64,000 nucleotides of DNA, taken from contig CM049310.1 of the NCBI GenBank assembly GCA_026874595.1, positions 33,605,558 to 33,669,557 of the forward strand, written 5' to 3'. The first letter of the stretch is position 1. Every line of letters begins with the position of its first letter. The notes beneath the pieces were generated by a model. That model saw nothing but the letters and a program-made list of their open reading frames with translations, searched no databases and was not told the origin of the DNA. Origin of the DNA: Sipunculus nudus (lineage: Eukaryota > Annelida > Sipuncula > Golfingiida > Sipunculidae). This document shows positions 1 through 15,200 of this stretch, piece after piece. A program made the translations under genes and the position numbers.

Positions 1-663
1 AAATTATCTTTGGTTAAAAGAGTCCCTGTCCAAATCTACTTCAGTACCAGGTATTCATGCTGTGGCAGTATCCTCTAACATCATATTAATCATTTTACTC
101 AAATTCTTTGAAATTTATGGAACTGATTTCTAACTTAACAGATAATTGAATCATCCACTGACCTTTATCAACATTAATCAATTTATCAATATTAATCAAG
201 CTTTAGTAAAAATCTGGTCTAAAATCAAATAAGCATAATTTATTGAAAATTGGATGAAGTCAACTTAGAAAATGAACAGACTCTCATTCTAGGCTAGTGC
301 ACATCTTTCTGATAACTTGTAGATGATATTATAAATATAATACTTCTAAATAATTTTTAGTTAAAATCAAATATTCATACCATGTATATTGTCATGAAAG
401 TGAGTATACCTAGGTCCTATATGTTATATTAATACTAGAAGATATAATTTAGGCTAGGCTATATCAGTAAACTGATACCAATATTCACAATAATGAGAAC
501 CTGTGCATGCATGCATATCCCCAGTAACTATCATAGGATATAATTTTAACTGAGGGCAGTGAGGCAGTGTAAGTGATCAAGATCTTATAACAGTAATGGT
601 CATATTTATATTAAATTTCGACTATTACAGATTTAATCAGGTTTGATAAAACTACACTAACAT

Positions 664-666
<3 letters not shown>

Positions 667-699
<33 letters not shown>
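667..699. repeat. (GA)n microsatellite
   Basis: About 16 uninterrupted GA dinucleotides, lying roughly 260 bp before the CRE/kB-like cluster. Confidence 0.95.
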
Positions 700-703
<4 letters not shown>

Positions 704-956
704 GATTTAAATGTTGTTCTGACGTACACAGCTGACAGCTCGGGCTCTTGTTTTGGTGACAACATGCACGTTACAGTTATCAATAATACTTACTCTTTTA
801 CCACAAAGAACGGATCTTCAAGTGACATCGTACATCAGTTATATATAATCCACATAAATGTTCCACTTAAGGCACATAAGTCCGGTGATAATTCCACTTA
901 TCCTATAAGTCCGACTGTCGCATCTTCTTGGTTGAAACATGGAAGATAACAAGGTA

Positions 957-997
957 TGACGTCACATGCCGGGGGATTTTCCACATAGGGGATTCCC
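957..997. promoter_or_regulatory. CRE plus two NF-kB-like sites in 41 bp
   Basis: A perfect palindromic CRE (TGACGTCA, 957-964) is followed by GGGATTTTCC (973-982) and GGGGATTCCC (988-997). Both of the latter fit the kB consensus GGGRNNYYCC. The surrounding 900-1150 block is less AT-rich than its neighbours and is open in frames on both strands. This could be a promoter or enhancer of a gene lying to the left of the window, but no transcript start is visible. CRE half of the call is exact; function is inferred. Confidence 0.4.
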
Positions 998-3900
998 ATT
1001 CCAAATTACCATACTTACTCGTTGCAAAGGGCTGTTCCATGATAATACGTTTCGACGCATACGGCCTGATGGTGTCATTTACCTTATTATTTGAGGCCAC
1101 AAACTTCACTGTTAATTTGGTTGTAGAAATGGTAACGATCAAATAAATATTTATAGACTTTTAAGCGTGTTACACATTTTTTTTTGTCAAACTAAAGCAC
1201 AGTTAAAAAGAAATAGGTTTTTACCGTCTTACAGAGTAATGTGCTTATGATTTTTCAAACTTCAAACTTGAACTGAAACATATACCAAGATACATACTCA
1301 AAGATATTCATACCCTTAACCACTAGCAGAAGCAAAAAAAAAAAAAAAAGATAATAATTAATGCAACAAGGTGTACATTTTTTTTTAAAGCAACTGGATA
1401 TATTTTCCCCAATAAATGTTTCTTATATTTCCTTGGATTTATTTTTTTTCTTCAAAATTAAAACCGGCATAATGGTAACAAAATTATCTGAAAAGTCACA
1501 TAATTTATATTTTAAACAGGGAAATATTGATTTTGATTATTTATCAGAGTCAGTTGAAAAATTAAAGGTTTCAGAGGCTTCAACCAGGATTTCCATGTAT
1601 TGTTCAACATATATGATCAAGACCTCTGCTCTAAATAAAGTGTAATGAAGTCCGTTTAAATTATCATCATAATAACTTTTATAATCATTATAATCATTAT
1701 GCCCCCCCCCTTAGGAAGGTTTAAGGGGTTGATGAGTTTATTTTTATATCATTTTTTTTTGTTGGTGGACATTCTTAGGCCAACACTATTCAGTTGGTCA
1801 GACAAGGTGTATAACACAGGCATTTGAATTGGTAGATTGCATAAAAATAGGTGACCAAGCTTTAACTTCATATAGGTGGCTCTGATGTTTTTGATAAATG
1901 GGAGTCCAGTTCATATTATGTATGTAGAAATGATGAAATTTCACACAACTAATTCATTTTTATTTCAACCGTACATTTAAAGGGACTCATTTATATAGCA
2001 AGTATGTTAAATATACAAAAAGTACAGTGTTTTTTCCATAAAATATTATGGAAATGGCAATATTTTGTTCTTTTGCTTGAAAACTTTTGTATTCAGCCAA
2101 AACAAATTAATAGAGTGAGATATTATATACCCATATTACTGCATATGTTTAACATATATAACAAAGATACATTAATGTTATGTCAAGGGATTCACTGGAT
2201 TTACATGAGAGGTATGTTAAAACAACACTCGGGTTTCAGTAAAGTCTTTTATTCATTAATATCACAGTCTGCATATAAGAAAAATTAAAATAACATCCAA
2301 GCCTCAAAACTGAAGTGAATCTACCATACTACACAACCAGATTTTGGTAAATTCCTTAATACAACTTGAAATGCAAAAACACAAAACTGGAGGTAGAAAA
2401 GCTGAATAAATATAAATATATACATATAATATATGCACACATTTTTATAACACCAGTTATAAGGATCCAGCAAATATTTCATTGATCATTTTTCATTTCA
2501 TTCAACAATCTGTATTACCAAATTGACCATAACATAAGTGACCAGCAAGTGGTGATCCTACTTTGTTAGCAGGCACTGAATTAGATATCTGGGATATGCA
2601 AAATATGAAAGCCAACCAAGACTAATGGTATGTCAATAAATTGATTACATAGATGATCGGTCATTTCTTTTCATAACCAATTTAACTGGTTGCATCTTTA
2701 TATAATCAATCATAAAATATATCAACATGCAAAGAAGTATTATTATTAAAAAAAATATTTCAGTTCTGTCAGAGATACACAGATGCTGGGATACAAAGTA
2801 GTGAATATCATTAAAACTGAACTGTTATCTGCAGACAAGTGTCAACAATTAACCACCTGCCGGCTATAGTTACCTGTATATAAAGTGAAAAACACATTAT
2901 AACGTATGATTTCTACAATAACATGATTTATCGAGAGTTTATGTTATGTGAACACCGGCTTATACAGAAGATTTCACATAAATACAGAAGGTAATTGAAT
3001 AACTGATTAATAATCAGTTGGTTTATCCTTCAGCCATAAAACACAATTTTACAACCAATTCTAATACTAGTCAAGACCAAAAGACGTGGGTCAGAGCTGG
3101 TTCAGTAGCTTTGCTGGTTGTTAGACGTGAATACACTGCAAAAAAATTTGGAAAATACAATATAAGGATTTTCAATGACTTCCTCCTAACTTGTTTGAGA
3201 AATTTCAAGAACAATTTGAGGCAACATTAGATTTTCTGTAGGTTATTGTAACTAAGACTAAGATTGAAACCCATAAAATCAGTCAATACATTCACCTGCC
3301 AGTGGGAAAACTACACAAACTCCAACAGATAGAATTTACAGATAACAGAACCATCTACATGCACAAAAAACATTTTATCAGAAGGCATTTAAACATGAAT
3401 GACTGTGACTGGTAGAAAAAAGATAAGCCTTTTTTTGAGGCAGCTGAATAGAATCTCAATTACTTTTCCTGGAATAATGCATATTTTCAAAAATGATAAT
3501 TAAAATTCAACCTTTTCAAATCAATGTAGGCCCGGCAAACTAATTTGGGGTTAAAACTGCACAAATACACTAGCTAATCATAATTAAAAAGCGAGGAATA
3601 TTATGTTGGGTTCATAAATCATTTTGAGTTATTGATCAAAACACCAAGATGGCATGCAATAAAATCACAAGCTGCACAGTAGGGATTGCAGTTTAATCAT
3701 GATTAAAATTTGTTACTGAAAGCACAGTTTAAGATTTGATGATGATTGGCTTATGTGTCCATGTGTATTTCTTAAGAGCAGATAACACTTCTGTATGGGC
3801 AGGAAACACTAAGAAAATCCATTTTCTAGATGTACTGCATGATACAAGGAAAATATATCTGATTCATAAGCTTAACTGAAGCCACATGCAAAGATCTGCT

Positions 3901-5890
3901 TTCTTGTTTTTTTTTTATGAATCAACTGATTAGATATCAAATAGATAAAACATACAAAATCATACTGCCTTTCAGTATTTTTAATCCGTTATTAAAAAAT
4001 GAGCAAAGTATAAAACACAACTAAATATTAACAGGCATGAGCTCATCAATACAGGTGTTGGGATTTTTTTCTGGGGGGGGGGGGGGGGTGTTAGTTCTCC
4101 ATTTAGGGCTGCCATAACTCATAGCAGAAATGTGCCTGTGATTCATTTTGTTATGTATACAATGAACTGTAGTATTCCAACTGGTTTAATCATTTTACAG
4201 ATGTATCAGAAAGAGAATGAGCAAACTGCATGTCAACAAAAATTAGACATGAAGCATTATTTCAATTAACACTGCAAAGTAATTACTTTCCCACTTTCTT
4301 CAAAGAGACAACCCAATGGTGTGTAAGACTATCCAATATTTGAGGCAATTAGCTCCAACTGCTAATGAATTAAGAAAAAGTTAAGTATTCAATAAAAAAA
4401 GGCACTACATGTACATGTATTACTACTTCATTAACAGTAATTCCGTCTACCGGGTACTTCCTATCATCTACTCTCTTGTATCAGGTGTTAAAAGTATATT
4501 TCGTTGAAAGTAGCATACTCAACACATAACATCTTTTACTCATTATTATGATTTAATTATGTAAATTTACAAGTTCCTAATGCAACTGTTCCAGCTTGAC
4601 AAGATGCCTGCAAATAATAATTTAAAAAAAATGTGGTACTGTTAATAAGAAACTATCAATTGGTATAATGTTGCCAAAAAGGCAGTGGAAACCTCATATA
4701 TAAAAAATAATATAACAATCCTGAAAGGTAAACTAGTTGCAAACAATGCAAATGATAAAATCAAAAGCTGTGAATAATGCCCACATATGTTCTCTTGTTG
4801 TGTAAAATATTTAGTAGGAGTTCTGATATCAATTTGAAGAGTTAAAATGATAAAAAATGTCACTTGATTTTGTTAAATCAAAATAACCACAGTGGTGCTT
4901 CCAATACCAGATTTTACAAACGAAATATTCTGATTAACAATTACCAGATATTATTTAAATATTAAATAAATTTCTATTTAAAAAATCTGAATAAACAAAA
5001 TTTTGTATGATCAGTTAAAAAAAAAGAAAAAAAAATGAATTTTAGAATACACAGAAAGAAGTTTAAAAACTATGACTCTACCATCTTCACCTGGTATACA
5101 ACACACTCTTCCCCCCCCCCAAAAAAAAAAAATTTGTGTGGTGCATTGTTAATGGGATCTGAGTGACATATTAAACCAAAGTTTATTGTTACAAATAAAG
5201 TGAAATCAAGAAAACATGGGTTATCGTTTCAATAATTTTCAATAGATGGCACTGGTGTTTGATAAGAGAAAAAGTTGAAGTGTAAAACATGCTTTGTTTA
5301 AAACAGCCATAAAACAATACATTATTAAAGGGGTAGTTATAAGGCCTGATTTCTTACTCACAACACCCTCCAATATAAAAACTATGGAAATATGTAGGTG
5401 ATAAAAATGAATACCTCTATTTTACTTTGAAACATTTTATGAGATTGCACCATTGTCAATTAAATGCACTTCTGACACCGATAACGTAATAGGTACCGGT
5501 AATATATTATTATTCAAGACAAAGTGATTTTGGTGTCACCAGTTTACCGAATAAGTTTTTTTTTTCTACTGGATTCAAAACCTGTTTGAATAAATAATTT
5601 TTATCTCTATAATTCATACGCAGATCTGATTAAGATGACAACAATTTAATCCACATATAAAAGGTTAAATCTAAATGGAGTCAATTCTGGCCATGTTTGA
5701 TGAGCTCACTGTATTGTCCAAATTATACTGTTGAATGTAATATTTGGGAAGTATTTCGACAATGTGTGAATACATTCATAACCGGTCATTTATAATAGAT
5801 CGTGAAATTATATACATATCCATATACAGTATATACCTGAATAAAAAGGTACAATTCAAATGCCATAATAACTTGGCAGTCCCCATTAAA

Positions 5891-7939
5891 ACAAGGGACC
5901 CATGGGTCACGGCGCTCAGCTTAAGTTTGAAATTTTTGCAAATGCAAAATATGCAAAATATTCTATTGTGACAGGCATGGAAAAATACTACATTCAAACC
6001 GAGCCAAATTGCAGTTGTAGGCACACTTGGCCATCTGTGATCGAATAACACTGGATTTTGAAAGGGAGGGGGGAGGGTTTAAACTGAAGGGTCAGCAGTT
6101 CAGAGTATTGTGTATTTGGTCAAAATAGTTAAGATCATTCATTTATATAAGCATATGAGAACCTAAGAGGAAATGGGGGCCTCCTACTTGGTTATAGTAT
6201 AGTTCTAAATATATGATTGCAAACTAATACTCTGACAAGACTGTTCTGAAGAAAAACAGTAAAAGTTTTGAGATACTGTGATGCATATGAAAAATTTACA
6301 GATGGACAGGCAAGTGGACAGAATGGACTAATACCTTTATTTCACTTTCAAGGGAAAAATGCATTTAAGTTTATATATATAAGCCTATTTTTTTAGCATA
6401 TACACTTTTTCCATTAATAGTTTTTTTCTGATTCATTTTTTATATTTACAAGTTTTATTAATTTGTAATAAAAAAAACTGAAAATGTAAGTTAAAATTTT
6501 AGAATTCTAAGTTGCAATCATTATATATCCAGAGTGTAGCTCAAATTGGGTCATATTATGCATACACATATTTTATTATTTTTAAATCACAAATGTTTAA
6601 ACAGAATTTGAAAGAAAATAATGCCACAACATGGCATCTACAAGATTATTCCTTGAATGAATATAAAAAAGTTTTGCACATTGGAGTTTTCAGTACATGC
6701 TTAATTTTATTCACAGAAATAAAATAAAAGATTAAGTAAATTTGATAAAATAAAATCATCTTTTCAAATAAAGTATACACACTGTGGGTTGAATGAGGGA
6801 CAAACAATATCATTATGATAATTACAATCTCAGCTATAATTTATTACTTGAATTAAAAGTCAATTTCACACCTGGTGAAGTTTTCACTCTTCTGAAGTAA
6901 GGAATTACTTATCTGATGAACACCCACACTTTCATAGCAATACACAACTTTGTGGACACAATTAAATGTGCTCTTTAATCATTGTAACCCTGGTGGTACA
7001 AAACAAAATCTAAAATGCACCATAGCCAAGAATAAAATAAAATACAGAAAATTATAACATTCATCTAGTTAAAGCACCATCTGGGGGGGGGGGGGGGTGC
7101 AGAGCAGAGGGGAAGCCTGCTAATAGTGGCCAAGCTGAACCAAGGCAAGCTGCCTGGGGTGGGTTACATAATGCAAGTGAAGGCTGTACTACTAGGTGGG
7201 CTAGATGTAAACAACACTTGACATGGTGTATGAAAACTTGAATAAAAGCTACTCTTTTCAATCAATTCCTTTGAAATTTCAGATTTTAAAAGATTAAATC
7301 CTTATGTATATATGCTGTGAAAATTAAATCAACAGTGCTTACAGGGAAAAAACGTGCTATTGCCAAAGTTGGACAAAATTTAAGGTATTGATTTTTTATT
7401 TATGCTAATAACTTGACAAGTTTGCAAAATTCAGATATAATTTTGGGTAAACAATTGAATCATGATTAAATAAAGTGATATTCCTGAAAAAAAGTCTCCA
7501 GCTTCTGCATTTCTCATGTTAGGTGAGTAAATATATTTCCTGATTTTTAAAAAAATTGCATTATATTTGGGCCCATAACTTAAAAAAAAAATCCCCAATA
7601 CTGACCTAATTTTTGGTATGTTCATAGAAAATGTATGTAAGAATATGAATACCAAATATGATCAAAAACAGACCAGTGGTTTTGATATTAGGCAGCCTTG
7701 AAGTGTAACAATGGTTTTTTTATGGATAACGGAGGTTTTTCCTTAATATCTCAAAGGAACAAAGTCCTAATGACCCAATTTTTGGTATGGTAGGAGATTT
7801 TTGGGACATCTAATGGTATGCAAAATTTTGGATTCGCAGAACCAACGGTTTTAAAACGTGCCCTGTTAACGGCCGGCCGGACGACTGACAAAGGACCACG
7901 ACTATAGCTCAGATGACTTATAGTCAGCTGAGCTAAAAA
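5891..7939 (+). mobile_element. Palindrome-ended non-autonomous element, copy 1
   Basis: It starts with ACAAGGGACCCATGGGTCAC, whose core GACCCATGGGTC is a perfect palindrome. It ends with a hairpin TAGCTCAG...CTGAGCTA followed by AAAAA, preceded by an ACGG-type tetranucleotide stretch near 7870. The last 650 bp (7270-7939) closely resemble 10420-11077 and 27340-28040. There is no coding capacity. The structure recalls pearl/Helentron-like non-autonomous elements described in bivalves, but I cannot confirm the class. Confidence 0.6.
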
Positions 7940-8640
7940 GAGATAGGCTTGGGGTAGTTTCAATGATTGACACCAGGTGCCACCACTATTTGATAACATT
8001 TGACCACATGCCTTCATGTGACCATATGAAAAATTTTGGAGTAAATGTAAAATACTCCTTATAACCTAAAAAAAAAATGAAGCAATACCTGGACATAGCT
8101 GACTGTGCAATTTGTATCAGTTACCATGATCACAATGGATTTGTACCTGAGCCTACATGGGTTATTTAAATTTTATCACTCACTGCTTAAAAGCAAACTA
8201 AACTGATAAACCGATCAACACATTTCATATAATACTGTTCTTATATATAACATCAGCCTGTTGTAGCAGATTAATATTCATTACTGATGTTATTATAATT
8301 TTGGAGATTCATGGTGTCATTTAAGATGAATCCATATAGCTATTCATTGGAATCTCTTGATTGTAAACATGTCACCAAAATGGAACAAAATAATACAAAG
8401 TTTACTTCCATGACCTAGGTCCATTTTCATTTGTTTCAGCTGATGCCAATATATGTAAACATGCAAACTGTGAAAGAAATCTGTCAAATTTTATAATGGT
8501 TATCCCTGAGTTATAGTTTTACTGCAGTGGTGTCAATACTACAAAAGACATATTATTCCTGACATCCATGACTGGGAATACAATAATCAATATATTTTAA
8601 AAATAATTTGTATCCCATTTTAATGACATACTGAATTACA

Positions 8641-9269
8641 CTATCTGTCAGGTTGTATGTACTGAATATCTAACACTGGGATAAGATTTTCTGTCCAAAG
8701 TTCTGGAGTTCTGTCTATGACTGTTAATCTGTCTGTCACACCCTGTTCATTGTTTGTAATATTATTTTGAGCACTTTCTTCTGGGAGTGACATTACGTCA
8801 GACTCTTCAGAACAATAAGCAACATCTTTATCATCAAGATGTTCTGAAGCTGAATCAGTCAGTGACATTTTGCTAGCACCAATGGCAGTATTTTCACAAC
8901 TAGGTCCTGGTATAGCTTCATAATTACTTGCACCTATATTTTCCTTCTTTAATGCAAATGGTTCTGAAACTGCTTTAAGTTTTCTTCTATTTCCTGGATC
9001 ACTTAATGTTTTCCCTGCATTCTGTTTTACTTTTCTCCCATTTAGATTTTCACCCATTTTCTTATTTGGTTTTTCCATACTTGGCTGATGTCTCTTTTGC
9101 ATTTTTGTTTTTTGTGAAGATGTACTCTTGCCATATTTGGTCATGGGACCTGCATGAAGGTTCTTCCTGGCTGATGTTTCTGGATGTTTTCTCATTCGGT
9201 TTTCTCTGTTTGAGAGCACTGGAGCTGACCTCAAGGGTTTCTTGTCACCAAATGAGACATACCATGTAC
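8641..9269 (-). CDS. BTBD8: BTBD8 exon 10 (Ser/Lys-rich tail, stop)
   Basis: Acceptor CTGTTTTTGTAG|G. The exon opens GTWYVSFGDKKPL, then a basic Ser/Lys/Asn-rich stretch, then an acidic Ser-rich one, ending IQYIQPDR and TAG at 8643-8641. Human BTBD8 has a comparable GDDRRLGKKP turn followed by a far longer tail. The short end is either the true C-terminus or one isoform; no further exon is evident downstream. Confidence 0.75.
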
Positions 9270-12200
9270 CTACAAAAACAGATGTATAATGCGTAAAAGT
9301 AGGTGACAGACTAGTGGAAAAACTCAATTTCAGGAAATGTAGAAAAACTTATTTTCTGTAGTAATGACATTACAACTATTGGTAGGCAATTACACAGGGC
9401 TAAATAAAATAAAACAAGGGACCCATGGGTCACATCGCTCAGCTGAATTTCGGAAAATATAAGTAACTGCAAAATATTTTTATTTCTTTTGGTTTTTTAT
9501 GTATATTATCATTAGAAAAGCTATGAGAAAATGGTCCTGCTAAAATGAAACTCTGTAAATTATAGAATAATGGACAAGAGCTAAACCATTTAGTGATGCA
9601 CCAAGGGAACAAATAGGCCTACGGTAAGTGTTATATAAAAGTAACATTTCATAAACAAATAATGTGTGAAGGTAACTAAGTTTTCAAAAGTTAAATATAT
9701 GGCCATATGAGTTAAAAAATAATCCCACAAAGTTTGACCAATATTCCTAATTTTAATACTAAGTTAAAAGTGTTATTCACACCTAGGCCCCACCAACTTT
9801 AAGAGATATGAATGAAATGCTACAAAGTATTTATATCTATTTAAATCTTGTCAGTTAGCACTTACATTAGATCCTTATATTTTATCACATTTGAAGATAA
9901 GGATTAAATTCCTGAAGTTTTTTTCTTAAAAAAAATCAAAATTTTTCAAGTCTCAGCAAAAAGAATTTATTTAACATTAAAATTATAAGATTCATCTTGT
10001 TTATTAGTCCTGTGTTTTGAAGGGGTGGGAGTGGGGGGGGGGGGGGGGGAGGAGTCTCCGTTGTTACTGCTCCTTGCTGAAAAAAATGTTAATTTTAAGA
10101 TTCATCTAGTTCATAGTACAGGTCTGTCAATAGAATGGGTTGGGGGGGGGGGGGGGGGGGGAGAGAGAAAAAGACTCCCTGTGGTATGGTATTAACTGCA
10201 GACAGCCTGATCAAGCTCAACTTAGTGAAGAGAGGGCTTGCCCTAGTGATGGGATTGCATAACATTATGCCAACAGCTTGGGAGCATAGAGAGCTGCACT
10301 GAATGACCTACAGTGACCAAAGTGGACTGCTTGACAATGTAAGGGAATATAACAAGAGCCTCCAAAAAAAAATTCAATAACTAGCCTAATTTTGCAGCTT
10401 TTATTTTCAAATTTCAGATTTTAACAGATTAAATCCTTATGTGCAGCTGCTGTGAAAATTAAATCCACAGTATTTACAGGAAAAAACGTGCCGTGGCCAA
10501 AGTTGGGCAAAATTTAAGGTACCAATTTTTTATATTTGCTAATATTTAAAAAATTTTAAAGATTTTGATCTAATTTTGGGTATACAATTTAATTTTGATT
10601 AATTACTGGAAAAAAGTCCTTAGCTTTAACATGTTTTGTGTTAAGCGATCAAATATCTTTCCTGATTTTTTACAAAATGCATTGTTTGAGCCCATAACTT
10701 TTTTAAATTATATAATACAGACCTGATTTCTGGCATGTACATAGGAACTTTATAGAGAAATATTTATGGTAAATATGAGGAAAAACAGAAGAGTGGTTTT
10801 GATATTAGGCAGTCCTGAAGTGTGAAAATAGGTTTTTAATAAAAAAATTGAGGTTTTCCCTTAATTTCTCAAAGGAATGAAGTCGCAAAGACCCAGTTTT
10901 CGGCTTGGTAGGAGATCTTGGGGACATCTAACATTATGCCGAATTTTGGATTCCTAGGTCTTACGGTTTCAAAACGTGCCACATCTACGGACGGACAAAC
11001 GGCAAGACAGACGGACAGAGGACGGATAATGGACAATGACTATAGCTCAGATGACTTATAGTCAGCTGAGCTAAAAATAAAACAATTTCTCTGTATCACT
11101 GCTGACCAGATCAATAACTGATCAAAACACCCATGATGTTAACTAATAATAACATTACTCCCAGTAGCAAGTCAAAACTGAGAGAACAAGAAGTTAATAC
11201 TCCTCCCTTCAACAAAATTAAATAAGTAGAACACTGACAGGTCTGGAAGGGCCCAACAAAGGCCCACAGACTTCCAGTGTGGGCTGAGTGATGCTTGAAA
11301 AAATATAATAAATGACCTAACTACCTGCTGAGACAGAGAAATGACTCAAAACAGTATTTAAACAACTGAACAAAGAGGTTCAGGTTTCAATGAATCAGAT
11401 ATAGTGTATAAAGATATAGGTTTGGAGCATCCCGAGCAAAAGAACAAAATTACATCCAATGTATTAAAATGTATGCCTGGTCAGCATGCAGTGACCTTGA
11501 CCTTTGATATTTGGATCTCAAAATCTACAGTGTTCTTCCCCTACAGGTAGGTGAGCAATATGTAAAAGATGGAAGGTTTGGGATGAAAGGTTTGATTTAC
11601 AATGCATCCACAACTTTTTTAAAGATGTGGGTCCTGTGACCTTGACTTTTGACCTTGTGACATCAAAATAAAAAAGAATCTTCCTCTACTGGCAGGTGAG
11701 CTATATGTGGAAGATGAAGGTTAGTAAGGAGTTAGTTAAATTAAAATGCATCTATTATCTTTTTAAAGATGTGGGACCTATGACCTTCACCTTAGACCTC
11801 ATGTCCCAATAATCATAAGGGTTCTTACTTTAGTGGTAGGTCCTATATAAATCCTGTTGAAACCAAATACGCTCTTTACACCCGGCTTTACCTAAAGGCC
11901 TACTACCTATATCATAAGCGCTGTTTGTTATGACCTTGTATCCTGAATTGCTACACCAGAGGGGAGCACTGTGTTTTTGTCCAATCAGATGAGACCTTGT
12001 GCTGGAAGACACAGCCAAGCAAAAAATAAAAGGAGCCAATGTTGTTGATTTCGTTTTGAGTGACAGCTCATCGCCTGGGTAACCGTCTGAACAGGCCACA
12101 GGCTCAGAGAGAAAGGCCCCAGATGTGGTTTGCTTAGGGCCCTGGGCACATAGGATGCCTGGCCGGTGAGCTGTAATTCAGACGAAACGTAACAACAAAG

Positions 12201-15200
12201 GCTGCGTGCACACCTCACTGGCTGGTTTCAGTTCTGCAGACAACAGATACAATGGCTATGCTAACACAGTCATAATGTCAAAATCAAATAGGTCGATGAT
12301 GCGAGAATGCAGAGGGAGCAATTAAAATTCGACCATAAACTGTCATGAAGCGGCGCCTGAAGGGCAGCTATGGGTGGAGCCAGGATGCCTGTCGAGTGTT
12401 TGTTTATATGCATCTGGTTGGCTGCTTGTCACATCATACGCACATTTTTTTTTCAGCGGACAACTAACCGCCATCTGGTGTCTAAATGTATCATAAACGG
12501 TCAAAGCAGGCAGCATGAAAAAATCAGTTGCTTCTTTAGAAGCGCAAGATTTTGCTGCCTCGGGAGCATAAAACCAATATGTCAAGCCAAACTGAAGTTA
12601 TCATCCATGAAGAAAATTTGTGGACAGATGGCCAGTGAACTTCACCTTTGACCCTGTGACCTCAAATCAATAGAGTTCTTCCCCTACTGGCAGATGATCA
12701 ATATTTGGAAAATGGAAGGTTTGGGATGAGAAGTTTGGCTTAAACTCCCTCCACAATATTTAATGAAGTGAGTCCTGTTACCCTGACCTTTGACCCCAAA
12801 ATCAAAATGGTTCTTGCTCTGGTGTTATGCTATATATAAGTCCAGTTTGAAACACACAGGTCAATCCAAACTGGATTTATCATCCAGAAATGAATTTTTT
12901 GGATTGGCAGACAGACACACAGATGGACAGGGTGATTACTATAGAGCACCCACTCATTCAAGCAATGAAGGCCCTAATAATTCTGTTTTTCCTTGTATTA
13001 TGAATATGACTAGTTGGAGGAACAAACTGTGTTGTAATGAAGGTCTGCTGAGAGTTCAATGAAAATAATATATTTATAAAAGAACTTAAATCAATTATCT
13101 CACCCTTTTCATTCTCCTGGTGCCTTGTCACATCCGCCAAACCATTTGACCCTTAAAAATAAAAACTAAATAAAATTAAGAGTGTGCTTGATAGAGCACT
13201 GCTTGTTTCTCACTATGCATTATAAGTTTAATTGGCCGGTTAAAAATTCTTTCATTCAAATTAAGAAAGATAATAACACTTTGGTCATACTGACTATGTT
13301 TATCTTGGTCTGCAATATTTACAGTTTAAAAAAGAAGAATTTATTGTATGAGGATTAGAAAATGAATCCCTGCTTGTCATACAGAGTTTCCTTACACAGA
13401 AAGCATGTTACTGAATTAACAGATGCATCCATGAAGCTGCAAACGAGTGCTTTTGCATGTTGATCATTGTCTTTTCTCTAAAAGGGCCTATTCCTAATAA
13501 AAGTAGGTAATAAAATGCTATTCCTAACGTACAAAGCTTTTTGGTTTTTATTCATAACCATTTGTTTATAACATGTGAGGGGTCCATCAAAAAGAATCCA
13601 AAAAAATTCAAGAAGGGAATCTGCTGGCAAAGAGTTTTGCAAAGAGCATTTAGCAAAAAAATGACATTTCAACTTCTGCAAATAAGCAAACAGCCACCTT
13701 CTGAAATGTTATTCTGTTTATCAACATAGATACATGTACTTTTTCACTAATACCTCACAGAGGCATTATAAGAACCTTAAATAGCAAGAAATACCCCGAG
13801 TTCATTCATATATATGCAGAGAAAGCCAGAATATGAGGCAGATAGCCAGCTTTAAATGTAAGCATGCTATTTATCTAGGTAAATAAAACATCTTTGTTTT
13901 TTTATTCTGCAAAATCTAATACAACTAATTATATCCATAATAAGAAGCCATGGGCTTCATTTGAGGGACCAAGAATTTCAAAAGTGCCACATGCGAAATT
14001 ACTCGACCACTTGTGTATCAATATGATTGTAAAGGTCATAGCAGGAGCAAAATTTCACCAGACCATTTACAAAGGAACTTAAGCACAGATCCATAATGAA
14101 TGCACAGAAAGATTGTATTGCATGCTGTTTGAGTAACAATGCTAGGGCTGTAATGCATTTATAAGCCAAACTACCCAGCAAAATGAGGTTTTGCACAGCT
14201 ATATATTTTAATAGGTCTTTGAAGGTCATTTTCATGGTAACATCTACAAAAACAATGCCTTGCTCTAAATCTGACTGTTCTGTGTGAAAACTGTTAAATT
14301 CATTTCATCTTCATTTTGCATGTGTGACACTGACCTGATCTGATCATTTCCTTTGACATCAGCTCCCAGTCTCGAGTGTGGCACAGTCTGTGCTCATGCA
14401 CACGCAGGTACTCCTCACACTTATCCTTTAATCGCCTGATCATCTCACAGAAATTCTGTAATTACAAGAACATTTTGCACAATATGCAAATAATCTAATT
14501 AAAATCCATGGGATAATAGACAATTAAATGTGAATAAGCATGGGTTTTCCTTGGATCATGTTTTTCCTTGTATCACTAATAGATCTTTAGTATTCACTAA
14601 CATTAATTACATGATAATGATCATAACTTAAGCTGTGAATCTCAAACTTGAGGATATATATCATTTTTTGTGATAGAAAAGAAAAATGTTTATTAAAATT
14701 TGCTGATGGTTGGAGCTATGAAAACTATGGCTATATTTAAGAAATGCTGTCAATGGAAAAACATTTCTAATATGAAACCACTATTCCAAGGCAAGCTGAA
14801 TCTAAATGCACAATATTGCATTTCTCATTGAAAGCAGTTATTATGACAGTAAACATTAATACATTTATTTTATGTACTGTTTATGTAAGCATTTGCTAAA
14901 GGTAAAAACAAATACCTCACTCCAAGAACAGTGTTCACTGTGTGTCCCCTTCTCAAGGTTTCTGAAGGTCATGTAAGTGTGGCAGGCTTTCTCTGTTGCC
15001 ATAGTGATGATGGCCTGAGTCAGCACGTTCTCCAGGGTGACCAAACCCCACTCTGATCCGCCCTGCAGTAATGAGAATAAGGAGGTGGTACAGACAAACC
15101 CCACTCTGATCCGCCCTGTAGTAATGAGAATAAGGAGGCTGTGAACAGACATGTATCAACAAACCCAACTCTGATCCGCCCTGCAGTAATGAGAATAAGG

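Larger units (their letters stand above)
1..8640. other. 3' flank of the BTBD8 gene; no gene recognised
   Basis: AT-rich sequence with only short unsupported ORFs. It holds a GA microsatellite, a compact regulatory-site cluster (957-997), poly-G and poly-C runs, and a palindrome-ended repeat element at 5891-7939. I see no exon with recognisable homology, and no convincing splice-bounded ORF, so I leave the short ORFs out. Confidence 0.6.

Noticed and set aside
903-1146. Opposing ORFs of 79 and 72 codons
   Set aside because: Complementary frames over the same block; no homology recognised. Kept only as a regulatory-site candidate.
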